Part shown: positions 56,901-63,846 of the stretch, in pieces
Layout of the letters: the number at the start of each line of letters is the position of its first letter
How positions within the stretch are numbered: position 1 is the stretch's first letter
Assembly (NCBI RefSeq): GCF_002887595.1
Contig: NZ_PEBU01000015.1
Location: 82,779-146,778 of the forward strand
Direction: 5' to 3'
DNA: 64,000 nt
DNA from: Bowmanella denitrificans
GTDB taxonomy: Bacteria > Pseudomonadota > Gammaproteobacteria > Enterobacterales > Alteromonadaceae
The notes under the pieces: generated by a model
Seen by the model: the letters and a program-made list of their open reading frames with translations, nothing else
Database searches by the model: none
Told to the model about the DNA's origin: nothing
Made by a program: the position numbers and the translations under genes

Positions 56901-58408
56901 AACTGAATGACATGCAGGCGCAGGCCGGGCTGCAGCAGCAGCAAGCCGAGCAGGCCGACCAGCACTGGCGGCAACAGCAACAGGCGCTGCAGGCCGAACT
57001 GCAGCACAAGCAACAACAATTGCAACAAGCCGAAGCAGTGCTGGCCGACGCCAAACAGCAAACCGAAGCAGAAAAAGCAGAAAAGGCCAGACAGCAGCAA
57101 ATATATGCCCAGTTGCAGGCCGAGCTGACCGAAGTGGAACAGCGCGCTGCCAAGCAACAGGCACAGATATCGCAAAGCGATCAGCAGTGGCAGTCCCAGC
57201 AACAGGCCATGCAGGCAGAGCTCGCGGCCAAGCAGCAACAGCTGCAGGACAGTCAGGCCCGTCTGGATGCCTTCCAGCGCCAGGCCGATGAGGAGAAACA
57301 GCAACGCCTGGAACAGCAGATGAAGCTGGAACAACTGAAAGTCGAGCTTACCGATGTGGAAGGACGTGCCACCCGCCAGAAGGAAATGATGCAAGGCAGC
57401 GACGAGCAGTGGCGCCAGCATCAGGCTGAGATCGAAGCGCAGAAACAACAGTTACAACAGGCCCTTGAGCAAGCCAGACAGCAAAATCTGCAGATGGAAG
57501 ACAAACTCAAAGACAGCCTGGAAGAACTGCAGCGTGCCGAGAGCCAGGTGCAGCAAAATCAAAGCGGCGAGCAAAAACTGCAACACGAACTGGAGCAGTC
57601 CAGACAGGCCGCAGACACCTTACAAGCCCGCCTGGCCCAGCAGGAAGCGCAGGAAATCAGCCTGCAACAGCAACTGGCCAGCCAGCAGCAGGTGTTGAAA
57701 GACAGTGAACAGAATATTCATAAGCTGGAACAGTCTCAGGCCAGCCTGACCGCACAATTGCAGCAAGTACAGCAGCAATACGAGCAAAGCCGCAAGCAGC
57801 TTAGCGACCAGGGCAGTAGCCAGTCTGATTTGAATCAGCGTTTACAACAACTGGAAGATGAACTGCAGCAAAACCGCGCGCAGCTGGATAGTAAAGAAAA
57901 CGCGCTACAGCAGGCCCAGCAGGCACTGCAAAGCAGCCAGTTAAAAATGGCCGAACAGGAACAGGCATTGGTGGATGCCCACCGCCAGGAACTGCAGCAG
58001 GCCCGCAGCGAGCAAGTGCAGCCAGCCAGTGCCAAGCCAGCGATTGCCGAACAGCCCATGCCGGATAACCCGGCGGTGTGGTTTGATTTACTGCCTTATC
58101 TGCAAAAGAATCCACAAACCGGCTCTTTGGCAGCGGCCTTGACGCAACTGATGCAGGCGCTGGAAGACGCTACCCAGCAGGCTGACACGGCCATTAATAA
58201 CGAAGATACCCGCGCTATGCTACAGGCCATGAGGCGTCTGGTGGCACTGGCCGAGCAAATTAATTCTGAGCCGCTGGTGGACTTGACCAGCCGCCTGGAA
58301 GCAGCAGGCAAGCTAGGCCACCTGGACAGCATTTCTATCTTTTGGCCCAATGTAAAACGTTCACTGATAACTACTATGCGGGTGATTTATTCGCATTTGG
58401 AGGGGTAG
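53945..58408 (+). CDS. Giant PAS / coiled-coil membrane protein with degenerate Hpt-like tail
   Basis: 1487 residues. Two hydrophobic segments near the N-terminus (about 8-24 and 33-54) suggest membrane anchoring with a cytoplasmic body. Four PAS-like domains follow (about 70-180, 315-430, 440-545, 550-665), e.g. GMLHLDEQGCILYINRIAA and LAIALMDEEEHLRQANNLML. Residues about 665-1370 are a Gln-rich coiled coil including three 74-residue repeats (939-1160). The end (about 1372-1487) is helical and looks like an Hpt module, but at the His-bearing helix reads QAMRRLVALAEQ, with no histidine. No kinase, cyclase or receiver domain is seen. It is probably a signalling scaffold; that is inference. Confidence 0.82.
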   Translation: MLTHSATRVVLCSLLFSPFSYAGIALVHKLDAQIIVAAFCAVLLLSIGIWLWLRTRVKRQQSQIEQLSEQTQNKQALLDGFNLGMLHLDEQGCILYINRIAAFWLGSKAQDLTGKLLSNVLQGDAADKLLGALSSLVDCKTQWYCEKHQRHILLGAHPLAKPKDQLAMVVTLQDITYYQAQIDTQQRQWQVSCELNQRAGIGKLDINLKEKLVRLDKQMMTWLALTDPEQSLDSFRSKLDSSDWANWQIALEQGGEQGQLSLSGVLASQSGPLPVTLLGQVVKWDSEHKPLNIHLQVSDQLAFEQAKQQLKAARNQFKALLGASAQPLYLLDSRGCFSDCNLAFQRLFGINQMQVQGKTPAEAGLFDEAINTWQQSSDLALSSMVGQGREFNLTLKDGKAHPLRFRLQPLKDSEGNSGGLLGQIEDLSELRAMQAQVEHKQQQLEQFLQHSPLAIALMDEEEHLRQANNLMLKRFGYSEPELNKLSLYQLFSEPGQAARAAKQLQKGNLDSFHASLKDKQGKLHPSEIFVQSLGQGQHLCWIADVSEKAFQQDKFDNLLEHSSLAMAVLTDTGFSRLNPAACAYFGIQDEQQLFGFYPYSEGLNTDAEAAAKLKQKLDQLKQDGKALSLVWQHQHGHEALPCQATYVPMFKGGVLDSVLCIWMDMRAIHQAAAERLEAINLRQAAERQMAEQQQLLQNSQDQLASKAKSLVDTQSKLQSAEQNLSQQQSQLKDLQQAHQSVTENLQKLQQEYSDSRAQLADSQRDNAELEEQLAQSSSKVGALEKQRNDIADALQHSERQFQRAQQQLRASEEASNQLKAEQGNQAQRMQQLVEQNNSLKQSMGKKDQQIAEVSGQISSLQSQLLSSAQASESLREQLANQRKASEQAQQQHRETEQRCRLAQAELSNKLRHIEHLQYEMQKVEEMSHQQRDDLEEQHKALQQELQAKQQQLQDTQQALDETRKQSELEKQEKAAKQADLNRLQQELNDMQAQAGLQQQQAEQADQHWRQQQQALQAELQHKQQQLQQAEAVLADAKQQTEAEKAEKARQQQIYAQLQAELTEVEQRAAKQQAQISQSDQQWQSQQQAMQAELAAKQQQLQDSQARLDAFQRQADEEKQQRLEQQMKLEQLKVELTDVEGRATRQKEMMQGSDEQWRQHQAEIEAQKQQLQQALEQARQQNLQMEDKLKDSLEELQRAESQVQQNQSGEQKLQHELEQSRQAADTLQARLAQQEAQEISLQQQLASQQQVLKDSEQNIHKLEQSQASLTAQLQQVQQQYEQSRKQLSDQGSSQSDLNQRLQQLEDELQQNRAQLDSKENALQQAQQALQSSQLKMAEQEQALVDAHRQELQQARSEQVQPASAKPAIAEQPMPDNPAVWFDLLPYLQKNPQTGSLAAALTQLMQALEDATQQADTAINNEDTRAMLQAMRRLVALAEQINSEPLVDLTSRLEAAGKLGHLDSISIFWPNVKRSLITTMRVIYSHLEG
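56759..57424 (+). repeat. Three tandem 222-bp repeats inside the coiled-coil gene
   Basis: Units 56759-56980, 56981-57202 and 57203-57424 encode 74 residues each with no length change. Each starts like QALQAELxxKQQQLQ and has Trp at position 70. The units have diverged in sequence but not in length. Confidence 0.85.
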
Positions 58409-58974
58409 GGGCCTTGCTGCACTGAGTTAGTAACTTCCCTGTTCTTTATGACGCGCCGTCCGTGGCGCGCCAGTCCCATTTCTTTACTGCGCGGTAAAGA
58501 AACGAGACGCAAAGAAAGCGCGCCCGCTGGATTCCCAACTACGTCAGTCCAGGGCACTACTAAAAGGCGGTCGTGAAAACGACGTTCCCGACGCGTCTTC
58601 CACTCAATTTGCTCCCAGCAAATTGCCCGTCTTTTAGCAGCACCCCGAACCGACCGGGAATTTTTTAGCGGGAGTCAAAGCGGCTCGGGCCGCTTAAGGG
58701 CTGCTGTGGATTGTGTAAAAAACAGGGCATAGTTTTACCATTTCTTGTAGTCGCTAAAGCGTTGCGTGTTTACTGAGACCTCGTTTACACTGCATTCTTA
58801 CTTTCCCCGCAATTGCGCTAAGCGTGAAGTCGCAAAGTATCGCGTTAACTATTTGAAAATAAGGGATTAATGTGAAGATGGCAGGGCAGTATTACCGACG
58901 CAGAAGCGAACATTATCACGAATTCAATATAATAAGCTGTTCTACGTCAACCATGAATAGAGTACAGAGTAGAT
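58409..58974. other. 566-bp hairpin-rich region between the PAS gene and the cassette array
   Basis: No gene seen, and no integron integrase. Its left half is a series of short inverted repeats: CGCGCC/GGCGCG (58452-58469), TTTCTTTAC/GTAAAGAAA (58479-58502), CAATTTGCT/AGCAAATTG (near 58605-58625). The right half is AT-rich and should hold either an attI-like site or an old array edge plus the promoter for the first cassette; GTTAACT at 58842-58848 fits the GTTRRRY core only loosely. Confidence 0.5.
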
Positions 58975-59586
58975 ATGGAATTCGATAAAGAAAAATACAA
59001 AGTATGGAAGCTGCCGCACCCAATGCTGCTCCATTGGATTATCAACCCTGGACTTGCATTCAATGAGTTAATTCTTGGGCAGAGAATTCCTAAGATAACT
59101 CTAATAGATAAAACTAGCGATGCTCCTTTAATGGAGAGGCAGTACGTTCCGTGCCCTGAATGTGGTGCATTAAATGATGGCAGGCTCTGGTCTAAAAGCA
59201 ATTCATTTGGGCACTGGTTTGGCTATGTATGCCCAGAGTGTCACGGGAAAATACCGTGCCTTTGGAATATCACCAGTCTTATATTGCTTGCCTTAACGTT
59301 CCCAATCTGGATTTGGTTCAAAATATTCGGTGAGGCAAGATGGCTTGAGAAAGAAAAAGGTCGCTTTGCCGAAGTTATGTCAAGTGAACTTCCAGAAGCC
59401 AAGAAGACTAACTGGCTAAAAATGGGTATAACCTATGGAATCTTAATGTTTTGCATCATGGTGCTACCAAAAATATTCCAAAATCAGTTAACCCCTAGCG
59501 CAATCGCCATTCAGGCAGTCATTTGGCTAGGTGGCGGTTTGGTATTTGGTCTAGCAATGAAGCTATTTCTAGGCAGCAGAAAGTGA
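58975..59586 (+). CDS. Cassette 1: zinc-ribbon-like membrane protein
   Basis: 203 residues, no known family recognised. An N-terminal soluble part carries two CPEC motifs about 30 residues apart (YVPCPECGAL and YVCPECHGKIPC), a likely zinc ribbon. Two or three hydrophobic helices follow (about 93-115, 150-170, 180-200). Base composition is more AT-rich than the chromosomal genes to its left. It ends 3 bases before the first attC. Whether it is a true cassette depends on the unseen left boundary. Confidence 0.75.
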   Translation: MEFDKEKYKVWKLPHPMLLHWIINPGLAFNELILGQRIPKITLIDKTSDAPLMERQYVPCPECGALNDGRLWSKSNSFGHWFGYVCPECHGKIPCLWNITSLILLALTFPIWIWFKIFGEARWLEKEKGRFAEVMSSELPEAKKTNWLKMGITYGILMFCIMVLPKIFQNQLTPSAIAIQAVIWLGGGLVFGLAMKLFLGSRK

Positions 59587-59589
59587 AGC

Positions 59590-59650
59590 GTAGAACAAAC
59601 GCGTCAATCAGGACGCTCGCAAGCTCGCGCCTATTATGCGGGCGTTATGC
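59590..59650 (+). repeat. attC site 1
   Basis: About 61 bp. Left GTAGAAC-AAACGC and right GCGGGCGTTATGC arms; the right core GTTATGC is at 59644-59650. The centre is partly palindromic (GCTCGCAAGCTCGC). The left box deviates from RYYYAAC. Confidence 0.7.
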
Positions 59651-59664
59651 TTTTCAGAGGAAGT

Positions 59665-60234
59665 ATGGACGAAAGAAGCACTAGTGAACTTATTGTAACT
59701 TTAGGTGAAGATTTTCAGCGGTGTTACGCCAATGTCATAAAAGATATTGAGAATGGCGAAAAGCAAGATGATGGTACAACTCTTGCTGATCATGAGTTCA
59801 ATGCTCGCCAGCTTGTTAGAGCTGGTTTCGCCCTTATCGAAGGAGTCAGTTTTGCTTTGAAGATTGCGGCAATTGATGATGCAATTGAAAATGGTATTGA
59901 ACTAACTCAAGCCGAAATTGACTTTGCGTTTGAAGTTTCTCATCAGTTAAATGAAAAAGGCAAAGTTGTAGAAGTTAGTGCTCATATCAATCTAACGAAA
60001 AATATCAAATTCGCTTTTAATCTATATTCTAAAGCTCATAGCTTAAATCAATCATTTGATGCAGGTCTTACGTGGTGGAGTGACTTGAAAAAGGCAATCA
60101 AGATCCGTGATCGGCTAATGCATCCTCGTAGCCCCGAGAACCTTGATATTGAGCCTAATGAAGTAATCACTGTTATTTCTGCAGTTAGAGGTTTTGAAGC
60201 TTTGCTAGTTGAATATATTGGAAAAAAAGCATAA
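59665..60234 (+). CDS. Cassette 2: HEPN-like protein
   Basis: 189 residues from ATG 59665, which follows GAGGAAGT; ATG 59647 lies inside the attC core and is less likely. All-helical by inspection. Near the C-terminus it has KIRDRLMHPRS, an R-X4-H motif of HEPN nucleases, in the setting (K)IRxxxxHP typical of them. Many HEPN proteins are toxins or abortive-infection RNases; no antitoxin (MNT-type) is next to it. Function is inferred only from the motif. Confidence 0.72.
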   Translation: MDERSTSELIVTLGEDFQRCYANVIKDIENGEKQDDGTTLADHEFNARQLVRAGFALIEGVSFALKIAAIDDAIENGIELTQAEIDFAFEVSHQLNEKGKVVEVSAHINLTKNIKFAFNLYSKAHSLNQSFDAGLTWWSDLKKAIKIRDRLMHPRSPENLDIEPNEVITVISAVRGFEALLVEYIGKKA

Positions 60235-60309
60235 CAAGCGCTTTAACCAAGGGACGCAGAACAGCAGGCTTTAGCCTGCTGTTCTGCGTCGGTTAAGCGA
60301 GCGTTAGGT
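60229..60309 (+). repeat. attC site 2
   Basis: 81 bp. Left box GCATAAC contains the stop codon of cassette 2; right core GTTAGGT (60303-60309). The centre is an 18-bp perfect hairpin (GACGCAGAACAGCAGGCT and its complement) with a 2-base turn. Confidence 0.88.
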
Positions 60310-60315
60310 TTACCG

Positions 60316-60681
60316 ATGAGAACTATTCTGGCACTCTTATTAAGCATTGTCTCAGCGTACTCCTATCCACTTGAAACTGATTCATTTCCTCTGGTTAACA
60401 CAAAGTGGTTTAACTATGGGAGTAAAAACACGGTTATCTGGGGATTTTATGAAAATACTCTGACAAGAGAGTTATCTCTCTATCCAGAGCGGGGTGTAAC
60501 CACCTTCAACATTCGATATAAGAAAATAGAGCACGGATGGCTGATTGAGCTCATTTCCCCTGGTGGAGAGGTTGTTGAAGACCTGTATGTGAACATACAG
60601 GCTAGAGATGAAATTTACGTTGGCGATACTCTTGATTATTTGAGCTTATATAGGCCAACTGGATATGGTAGTGATAAGTAG
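60316..60681 (+). CDS. Cassette 3: small exported protein
   Basis: 121 residues. Signal peptide (MRTILALLLSIVSAYS), then a beta-rich domain of about 100 residues (SFPLVNTKWFNYG ... YVGDTLDYLSLYR). Not recognised. ATG lies 7 bases after the attC core, whose own TTAGG may act as ribosome-binding site. Confidence 0.72.
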   Translation: MRTILALLLSIVSAYSYPLETDSFPLVNTKWFNYGSKNTVIWGFYENTLTRELSLYPERGVTTFNIRYKKIEHGWLIELISPGGEVVEDLYVNIQARDEIYVGDTLDYLSLYRPTGYGSDK

Positions 60682-60696
60682 CATTTTGACCATAGA

Positions 60697-60765
60697 ACCT
60701 AACAAGTTAAGTCATCGGAAAACCACTCGCTACGCTCGCGTTTTCCGCTGTTCAAAGCGTTAGTA
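60697..60765 (+). repeat. attC site 3
   Basis: 69 bp. ACCTAAC ... GTTAGTA. Member of the array's main attC type: AACAAGTTAA, CGGAAAACCACTCGC, GCGTTTTCCGCTG, AAAGCGTTAG. Confidence 0.9.
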
Positions 60766-60848
60766 GCCCCGGTAGATTAGGCTAAGAATTAGACATTGGC
60801 GCGGCATCAGGCCCCGCATTTCATGGAAGCATCGCAAGGAGGTTGGTA

Positions 60849-61028
60849 TTGGCAACAAGCATCATTTCAGCATCACCAACGCGCACTTTTTACCTCACTG
60901 GCTTAAAGGCGGTTCGCAAAGAAGTGGTTGCCTGTTTGCGATCAATATTCCCGTTTGCAGTTAGCCAAAAACCAGCCGCAAAAATCGGTTGTTGTTTTAT
61001 CTTTCTTCGGGCTAAGGTAAGCGCATGA
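60849..61028 (+). CDS. Cassette 4: possible small protein
   Basis: 59 residues if translation starts at TTG 60849, 5 bases after a strong AGGAGG (60838-60843); reads ATSIISASPTRTFYLTG, LKAVRKEVV and ends LRAKVSA. No ATG start, and no family assigned. The cassette is only about 330 bp, and another frame from ATG 60822 stops after about 25 codons. The cassette could also be non-coding. Confidence 0.4.
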   Translation: MATSIISASPTRTFYLTGLKAVRKEVVACLRSIFPFAVSQKPAAKIGCCFIFLRAKVSA

Positions 61029-61095
61029 ATATCAATTTAAGCTCATGGGCCAACAGGGCTGGCGGCAAAGCCACGACAGTGTTGTGCTCGTGGGC

Positions 61096-61164
61096 AACTA
61101 ACAAGTTAAATCATCGGAAAACCACTCGCTTCGCTCGCGTTTTCCGCTGTTTAAAGCGTTACGT
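61096..61164 (+). repeat. attC site 4
   Basis: 69 bp, main type. Left box AACTAAC, right core GTTACGT (61158-61164). Differs from attC 3 at only a few positions. Confidence 0.9.
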
Positions 61165-61167
61165 GGC

Positions 61168-61569
61168 ATGGAGCGGCAATTGAACATCGGCAGAGTCTTT
61201 AGCTTCGCAGTAATTCTATTCTTGGTACAAGTCACTGTTAGTGCGGCTGTCACTCTCATTGCAGGGGCTGACAATCTGAATAGCTTCAGATTTTATGAAT
61301 ACGTGCTTTTTCTATATCTACCTGTATTGTTTTTTTCCGCCGTTGTATTCACTATCTTTGCTACAAAGCAGGCTGAGCATTTGTGGCTTCATGCCCTAAT
61401 GGTTCTCGTATCCACTGAGATCTTTGGTTTTCTGGTTATTTCCCTGATTATGCAAGAGTTTTATCTGGCGCCAACCTGGCCAGTCGAGCTGTCCGTATCG
61501 TTTTTTGCACTGCTAGTTGGGAGCGTCGTAGGTACAAAGGTTAGGGGTGTCCAACCAAGTGCCACGTAA
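61168..61569 (+). CDS. Cassette 5: membrane protein, about 133 residues
   Basis: Four hydrophobic helices (about 10-32, 45-65, 73-95, 105-123). No family recognised. ATG 61168 lies 3 bases after the attC core. The stop codon TAA is part of the next attC left box, a common arrangement in cassettes. Confidence 0.72.
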   Translation: MERQLNIGRVFSFAVILFLVQVTVSAAVTLIAGADNLNSFRFYEYVLFLYLPVLFFSAVVFTIFATKQAEHLWLHALMVLVSTEIFGFLVISLIMQEFYLAPTWPVELSVSFFALLVGSVVGTKVRGVQPSAT

Positions 61570-61650
61570 CAAGTTAAATCATCGGAAAACCACCCGCTGG
61601 CCAAAAAGCGGCCAAGCAGCGTGTGTTTTCCGCTGTTTAAAGCGTTAGTT
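61564..61650 (+). repeat. attC site 5
   Basis: 87 bp, main type with an enlarged centre (CGCTGGCCAAAAAGCGGCCAAGCAGCG inner hairpin, split as GCTGGCC and GGCCAAGC). Right core GTTAGTT at 61644-61650. Confidence 0.88.
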
Positions 61651-61674
61651 TTACAAGGTTCTTTACACAACTCT

Positions 61675-61929
61675 ATGGATAACAAATCAAAGTTTATAAA
61701 AGTTTGGAAGGTCGTGTTTAAGTACCTTTACATGGTTATGCTAGCAGTTTTAGTTTTTAGAACAGCGGTTATGGTTTTACATGAAGGTTGGTCTTTTTTA
61801 AAAATAGGCAATGTTTTATTGGGTGTCGGTATAGCTACAGTAGGCATGGCTTTTGTTTCTGCCTTAATTGCCGTGTATGCAGTTATTCAAGATAGTAAAA
61901 CTAACAAGGCCATAAAGTCAGATTCGTAA
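61675..61929 (+). CDS. Cassette 6: small membrane protein, 84 residues
   Basis: Two hydrophobic helices (about 17-38 and 46-70), Lys-rich ends. ATG 61675 is chosen; the open frame from 61621 begins inside attC 5. Not recognised. AT-rich. Confidence 0.65.
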   Translation: MDNKSKFIKVWKVVFKYLYMVMLAVLVFRTAVMVLHEGWSFLKIGNVLLGVGIATVGMAFVSALIAVYAVIQDSKTNKAIKSDS

Positions 61930-61999
61930 CAGCTTGCTCGGTTCCGCTTCGCTTCACATTTTAGCAAGCTATTACTCACGGCTTATGGCGGCGTTATAT
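61924..61999 (+). repeat. attC site 6
   Basis: 76 bp, of a different type: TCGTAACAGCTTGCT ... AGCAAGCTATTACTCACG; right core GTTATAT at 61993-61999. The left part pairs AGCTTGCT with AGCAAGCT. Confidence 0.72.
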
Positions 62000-62014
62000 T
62001 TCACGGAGACTTTA

Positions 62015-62479
62015 GTGGACGAAAAGGATGAAAAAGCACTAAGTGATATCGAGAAGTTCGGGTGTCACGTATTGAAGGTTATGGAAGGTGACGGAGAACC
62101 TTGCTTCAGCTATTCAATTGGCATCAATAAGAACCAAAATAAGCCTGACCTTATCATTGTGGGGCTGAAACTAGATTTGGCTCACTCGATTATCAACAAT
62201 TACAAGAACCGTTTGCTTGCTGGTGAAGTATTTGAACCTGGTAATTACTATTCCGATTTTCTTGAAGGCTTTGATGTCTGCTTTATAAAAATGGATAAGT
62301 CACATTACGAAGAATATTTAGGCTGGGGCTTATGGCTTCACGACGGAGATGACTTCGATATGTTGCAAATGATATGGCCAACGACAGACGGTTTTTGGCC
62401 ATGGTTCAACGATAGATCCGAATTTTATCGATGGGCACAACCCATCTTAAATGAGTCTGGTGAGCTTAGTGAAATATAA
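62015..62479 (+). CDS. Cassette 7: DUF4262 protein
   Basis: 154 residues from GTG 62015, with GGAGA upstream. The start of the domain is typical (IEKFGCHVLKVMEGDGEPCF then YSIGI), followed by LIIVGLKLDLAHSIINNY and YLGWGLWLHDGDDFDMLQMIWP, split as YLGWGLWLHD and FDMLQMIWPT. DUF4262 proteins are common in cassettes and near toxin or immunity genes; role unknown. Confidence 0.83.
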   Translation: MDEKDEKALSDIEKFGCHVLKVMEGDGEPCFSYSIGINKNQNKPDLIIVGLKLDLAHSIINNYKNRLLAGEVFEPGNYYSDFLEGFDVCFIKMDKSHYEEYLGWGLWLHDGDDFDMLQMIWPTTDGFWPWFNDRSEFYRWAQPILNESGELSEI

Positions 62480-62542
62480 CAAGTTAAAGCAGCGGAAAAC
62501 CACTCGCTTCGCTCGCGTTTTCCGCTGTTTAAAGCGTTAGCT
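62474..62542 (+). repeat. attC site 7
   Basis: 69 bp, main type. ATATAAC ... GTTAGCT; the stop codon of cassette 7 is inside the left box. Confidence 0.9.
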
Positions 62543-62559
62543 ATCAGGGAGGAAGTCGT

Positions 62560-62859
62560 GTGAATGAAGTAGATTATGCTAAACAAATGCTGGATAACCG
62601 AGAGCAAGGTATTTCAGTCCTGATTAGCCTGAGAAAAATGAAAAGAAGACTTTTATTCCGTCTATTTATTTTGTTCATTTCCGTAGCTTGCTACTTCACA
62701 CTTAATGACGCACCCGTTTTTCTTTTGATTATTGGAATGGTTATTGGAACTACTCTCCAAGATATTGGATGGTTACAATCAATTTCGAAAGCTTGGCCAT
62801 TTACTGCCAAAGTAATTAACTGGAATCAGGTAACGGAAATTGCGCGCAATGATAGCTAA
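62560..62859 (+). CDS. Cassette 8: small membrane protein, 99 residues
   Basis: GTG 62560 follows GGGAGGAAGT. A charged N-terminal helix (about 1-28) precedes two membrane helices (about 32-48 and 52-67). Not recognised. Confidence 0.7.
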   Translation: MNEVDYAKQMLDNREQGISVLISLRKMKRRLLFRLFILFISVACYFTLNDAPVFLLIIGMVIGTTLQDIGWLQSISKAWPFTAKVINWNQVTEIARNDS

Positions 62860-62958
62860 CAAGTTGCCTAATTTCGCCGCAAAAAACGCGGCTGGGACAA
62901 ATACTCACTGGGCTTCGCCCAACAACGTTCGCATTTGCCCATTGGCAAGGCGTTATAT
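62854..62958 (+). repeat. attC site 8
   Basis: 105 bp, the longest in the array. AGCTAACAAGTTGCC ... GGCAAGGCGTTATAT, with an inner region GGCTTCGCC. Different in type from attC 3. Confidence 0.8.
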
Positions 62959-62979
62959 TTGCTGAGGAAATTTAGAGAG

Positions 62980-63222
62980 ATGGAGGTTGCTGACCGTAGA
63001 AAATTACTTTTCTATATTTATCTACACAACACTTTGAGTGGTGTAGGAATAATAGTTTTAGGCGCTTTCTTTGAAGGAATCCTTCAGCTAGGAGTTTATC
63101 TTCAGTTGCTAACGTATTCTTATCCGTGGTCTATATTCTTGACAAGTTTAGCCTGCGGGGCAATATTTATTATTTTTCAAGTCATCAAAACTTGGTATGG
63201 CATTAGAAAAAATGTTGGCTAA
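62980..63222 (+). CDS. Cassette 9: small membrane protein, 80 residues
   Basis: ATG 62980; the frame is open from 62935 but that begins inside attC 8. Two hydrophobic helices (about 20-40 and 45-65) and a basic tail. Not recognised. Confidence 0.62.
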   Translation: MEVADRRKLLFYIYLHNTLSGVGIIVLGAFFEGILQLGVYLQLLTYSYPWSIFLTSLACGAIFIIFQVIKTWYGIRKNVG

Positions 63223-63227
63223 TACAA

Positions 63228-63315
63228 ATATAACAAGCCGTTTAACGAAAAACGCCAGCAAACAACGCTGGCACGGACTCGCAAACTGCGCTCGCCCGTT
63301 AACGGTGCGTTAGGT
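63228..63315 (+). repeat. attC site 9
   Basis: 88 bp. ATATAACAAGCCGTTTAACG ... CGTTAACGGTGCGTTAGGT, with an inner hairpin CGCCAGC/GCTGGC. Right core GTTAGGT at 63309-63315. Confidence 0.85.
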
Positions 63316-63331
63316 TTCACGGAGGAACATT

Positions 63332-63845
63332 TTGGAATTCCCCCCAAGATTATAAAAGTTACACACTCGATGAATTACACGATGTTATTGAAAACATGGA
63401 TAAAGATAGCTATCCCGATAGGTTCCAACAGGCAGTTCTTGAATTGGAATCACGTTCTACCTCAAAGTCAAATCTTGAACACTCAATAGTTGAGGACGGG
63501 ACTTCAAGTGATAATGAATACGTGCCAAATGAAGTTCCAATTTTTGAACAGATTAAGAACGTAGTTTTATCAATTTCAGTAATCGTTTTTGGTGGACTTG
63601 GAGTTGTTGAAAATGATCTGGCTGTTACAGCTTGCAGGACTTGTGAAACGGTTTATCACTTGAAAGATGAAGCCGCATGGGTCATGTATGCGGCCATGCT
63701 ATTAATGGCGGCTGGGTTGATATCAGAAGTTGTTGATCATTATGACAAAAGAGATAATGAACATCTTTATCATCGAATATCGAATTTTACTATGCTACCG
63801 GGCTTAGGGCTTTTCTTTTTAGCGTTTTATCTTCACTCAAGATGA
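63332..63845 (+). pseudogene. Cassette 10: small membrane protein, start apparently frameshifted
   Basis: The clean frame is 63396-63845 (149 residues from ATG 63396): a charged N-terminal part, one helix around 55-72 and another pair around 95-145, with two Cys (TACRTCETV). But the same frame continues upstream with plausible protein (QDYKSYTLDELHDVIENMD) to a C6 run at 63340-63345 and has no start codon. A good GGAGGAAC and TTG 63332 lie just before it, one base out of frame. Removing one C would join them (MEFPQDYKSYTLDELHDV). Either a sequencing or replication slip, or a damaged gene. The DYxxY...YPxR N-terminus is a common pattern in small membrane proteins. Confidence 0.6.
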
Positions 63846-63846
63846 A

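Noticed and set aside
56868..57448. Long Leu- or Cys-rich minus-strand frames within the PAS gene
   Set aside because: Artifacts of the Gln/Ala-rich coiled-coil codons read in reverse.
58842..58848. GTTAACT as attI core
   Set aside because: A single 7-base match with no integrase or attI structure around it; not enough to call.
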